Shown in pieces: positions 63,612 through 64,000 of a stretch of 64,000 bases of DNA. The notes under the pieces were generated by a model. It saw only the letters and a list, made by a program, of their open reading frames with translations, was not told the origin of the DNA and did no database searches. The stretch spans positions 1 through 64,000 of the forward strand of contig CANSUS010000005.1 in assembly GCA_947650155.1 (NCBI GenBank), written 5' to 3'. Made by a program: the position numbers and the translations under genes. This DNA comes from an uncultured Lachnospiraceae bacterium (GTDB lineage: Bacteria; Bacillota; Clostridia; Lachnospirales; Lachnospiraceae). Position 1 is the first letter of the stretch. Each line of letters starts with the position of its first letter.

Positions 63612-64000
63612 ATGAAGAAGCTGGAAGAATATGTGAGAAGCATACCGGATTTTCCGGAAAAAGGAATAATATTCAGAGACGTGACAAGCGTATTGCAGGA
63701 TGCAGACGGACTTGCGCTTGCGATTGATACCATGCAGGAAAAGATTAAGGATTTAGATTTTGATGTGGTGGCAGGACCGGAATCAAGGGGCTTTATCTTT
63801 GGAACACCGATTGCATATAATAATCACAAACCTTTTGTACTGATCCGCAAAAAAGGGAAGCTGCCCTGTGAGACTGTGGCAATGGAATATGATCTGGAAT
63901 ACGGCAAGGCAACAATAGAAATGCATAAAGATTCTATTCAAAAAGGACAGAAAGTACTGATTGTTGACGATCTGATCGCTACCGGCGGAACAACGGAAGC
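63612..64000 (+). CDS. apt: Adenine phosphoribosyltransferase (partial)
   Basis: The first 129 residues are present; the window ends inside the gene. The protein starts MKKLEEYVRSIPDFPEKGIIFRDVTSVL and has AGPESRGFIFGTP near residue 59 and the PRPP motif VLIVDDLIATGGTT near 114, which are Apt landmarks. It converts adenine and PRPP to AMP. AGAAGGAA lies about 4 nt before ATG. It has its own promoter and structured leader. About 40 residues are missing at the C-terminus, judging from family length. Confidence 0.92.
   Translation, partial: MKKLEEYVRSIPDFPEKGIIFRDVTSVLQDADGLALAIDTMQEKIKDLDFDVVAGPESRGFIFGTPIAYNNHKPFVLIRKKGKLPCETVAMEYDLEYGKATIEMHKDSIQKGQKVLIVDDLIATGGTTE

Noticed and set aside
63433-63615. 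60-residue open frame before apt
   Set aside because: It starts at the -35 box of the apt promoter, upstream of the predicted transcript start.

Overview
The window looks like a chromosomal segment of a Gram-positive anaerobe of the class Clostridia, most likely the family Lachnospiraceae. I base this on gene content and not on any database match: a dgt-dnaG-rpoD-trmK-nif3 core, separate aspartate carbamoyltransferase regulatory subunit (pyrI), a TGS-uridine kinase fusion, ferredoxin-dependent 2-oxoacid oxidoreductase, a flavodiiron protein, DUF6320 and DUF5050 proteins, surface pullulanase, purine-rich Shine-Dalgarno (SD) sites, consensus sigma-A promoters and a CIRCE operator. I cannot name a species.

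Layout. 1-295: what appears to be the end of an integrated element, finishing in a 20-bp fragment of a tRNA (Leu-like) 3' end followed by a strong terminator. 421-5638: HAD phosphatase and GNAT acetyltransferase, a FIST sensor with a soluble chemotaxis transducer, then a convergent acyltransferase/DUF6320 pair. 5856-9035: flavodiiron protein, alpha/beta hydrolase, LrgAB. 9134-16985: dgt, the macromolecular-synthesis genes dnaG and rpoD, trmK, nif3-like, nucleoside kinase and RNase P RNA. 17081-23221: secreted trypsin-like protease, Gfo/Idh oxidoreductase, two COG0523 metal-GTPase genes (one extremely His-rich, one fused to a DUF1980-like domain), ylmH and a CmpB-like membrane protein. 23325-26352 (minus): PHP phosphoesterase, pyrBI, nitroreductase. 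26575-28754: PH-domain protein, MATE exporter, small membrane protein. 28859-32416: a complete folC-folE-folP-folBK operon. 33749-40764: pheA, DUF815 ATPase, ppx, ppk, maf and a small acidic protein, a probable polyphosphate-linked operon. 40831-48014: membrane chemoreceptor, serine hydrolase, four-subunit 2-oxoacid:ferredoxin oxidoreductase and a YeiH transporter. 48015-56585: membrane-anchored pullulanase, degenerate GGDEF protein, LytTR/AgrC-type two-component system, FlxA-like protein and a frameshifted gene. 56719-58794: CIRCE-controlled groESL. 58881-63409: OmpR-type two-component system and an ABC exporter. 63612-64000: start of apt, cut by the window edge.

The most unusual signal is in the translation-initiation regions. 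At least four unrelated genes (957, 7064, 10206, 28859) begin with a small hairpin, then CAGATRGGAG, four free bases, T and ATG. Looser hairpin-SD versions precede four more. Two other unrelated genes (MATE exporter and ppk) share an identical 20-bp start region. In nine genes an in-frame ATG lies exactly 12 nt before the preferred start, overlapping the SD. These look like a recurrent translation-start module that I cannot match to a named RNA motif.

There is no CRISPR array, no rRNA operon, no insertion sequence and no complete tRNA gene that I can recognise. Most start codons were chosen from SD spacing and homologous N-termini, so several differ from the longest possible frame.
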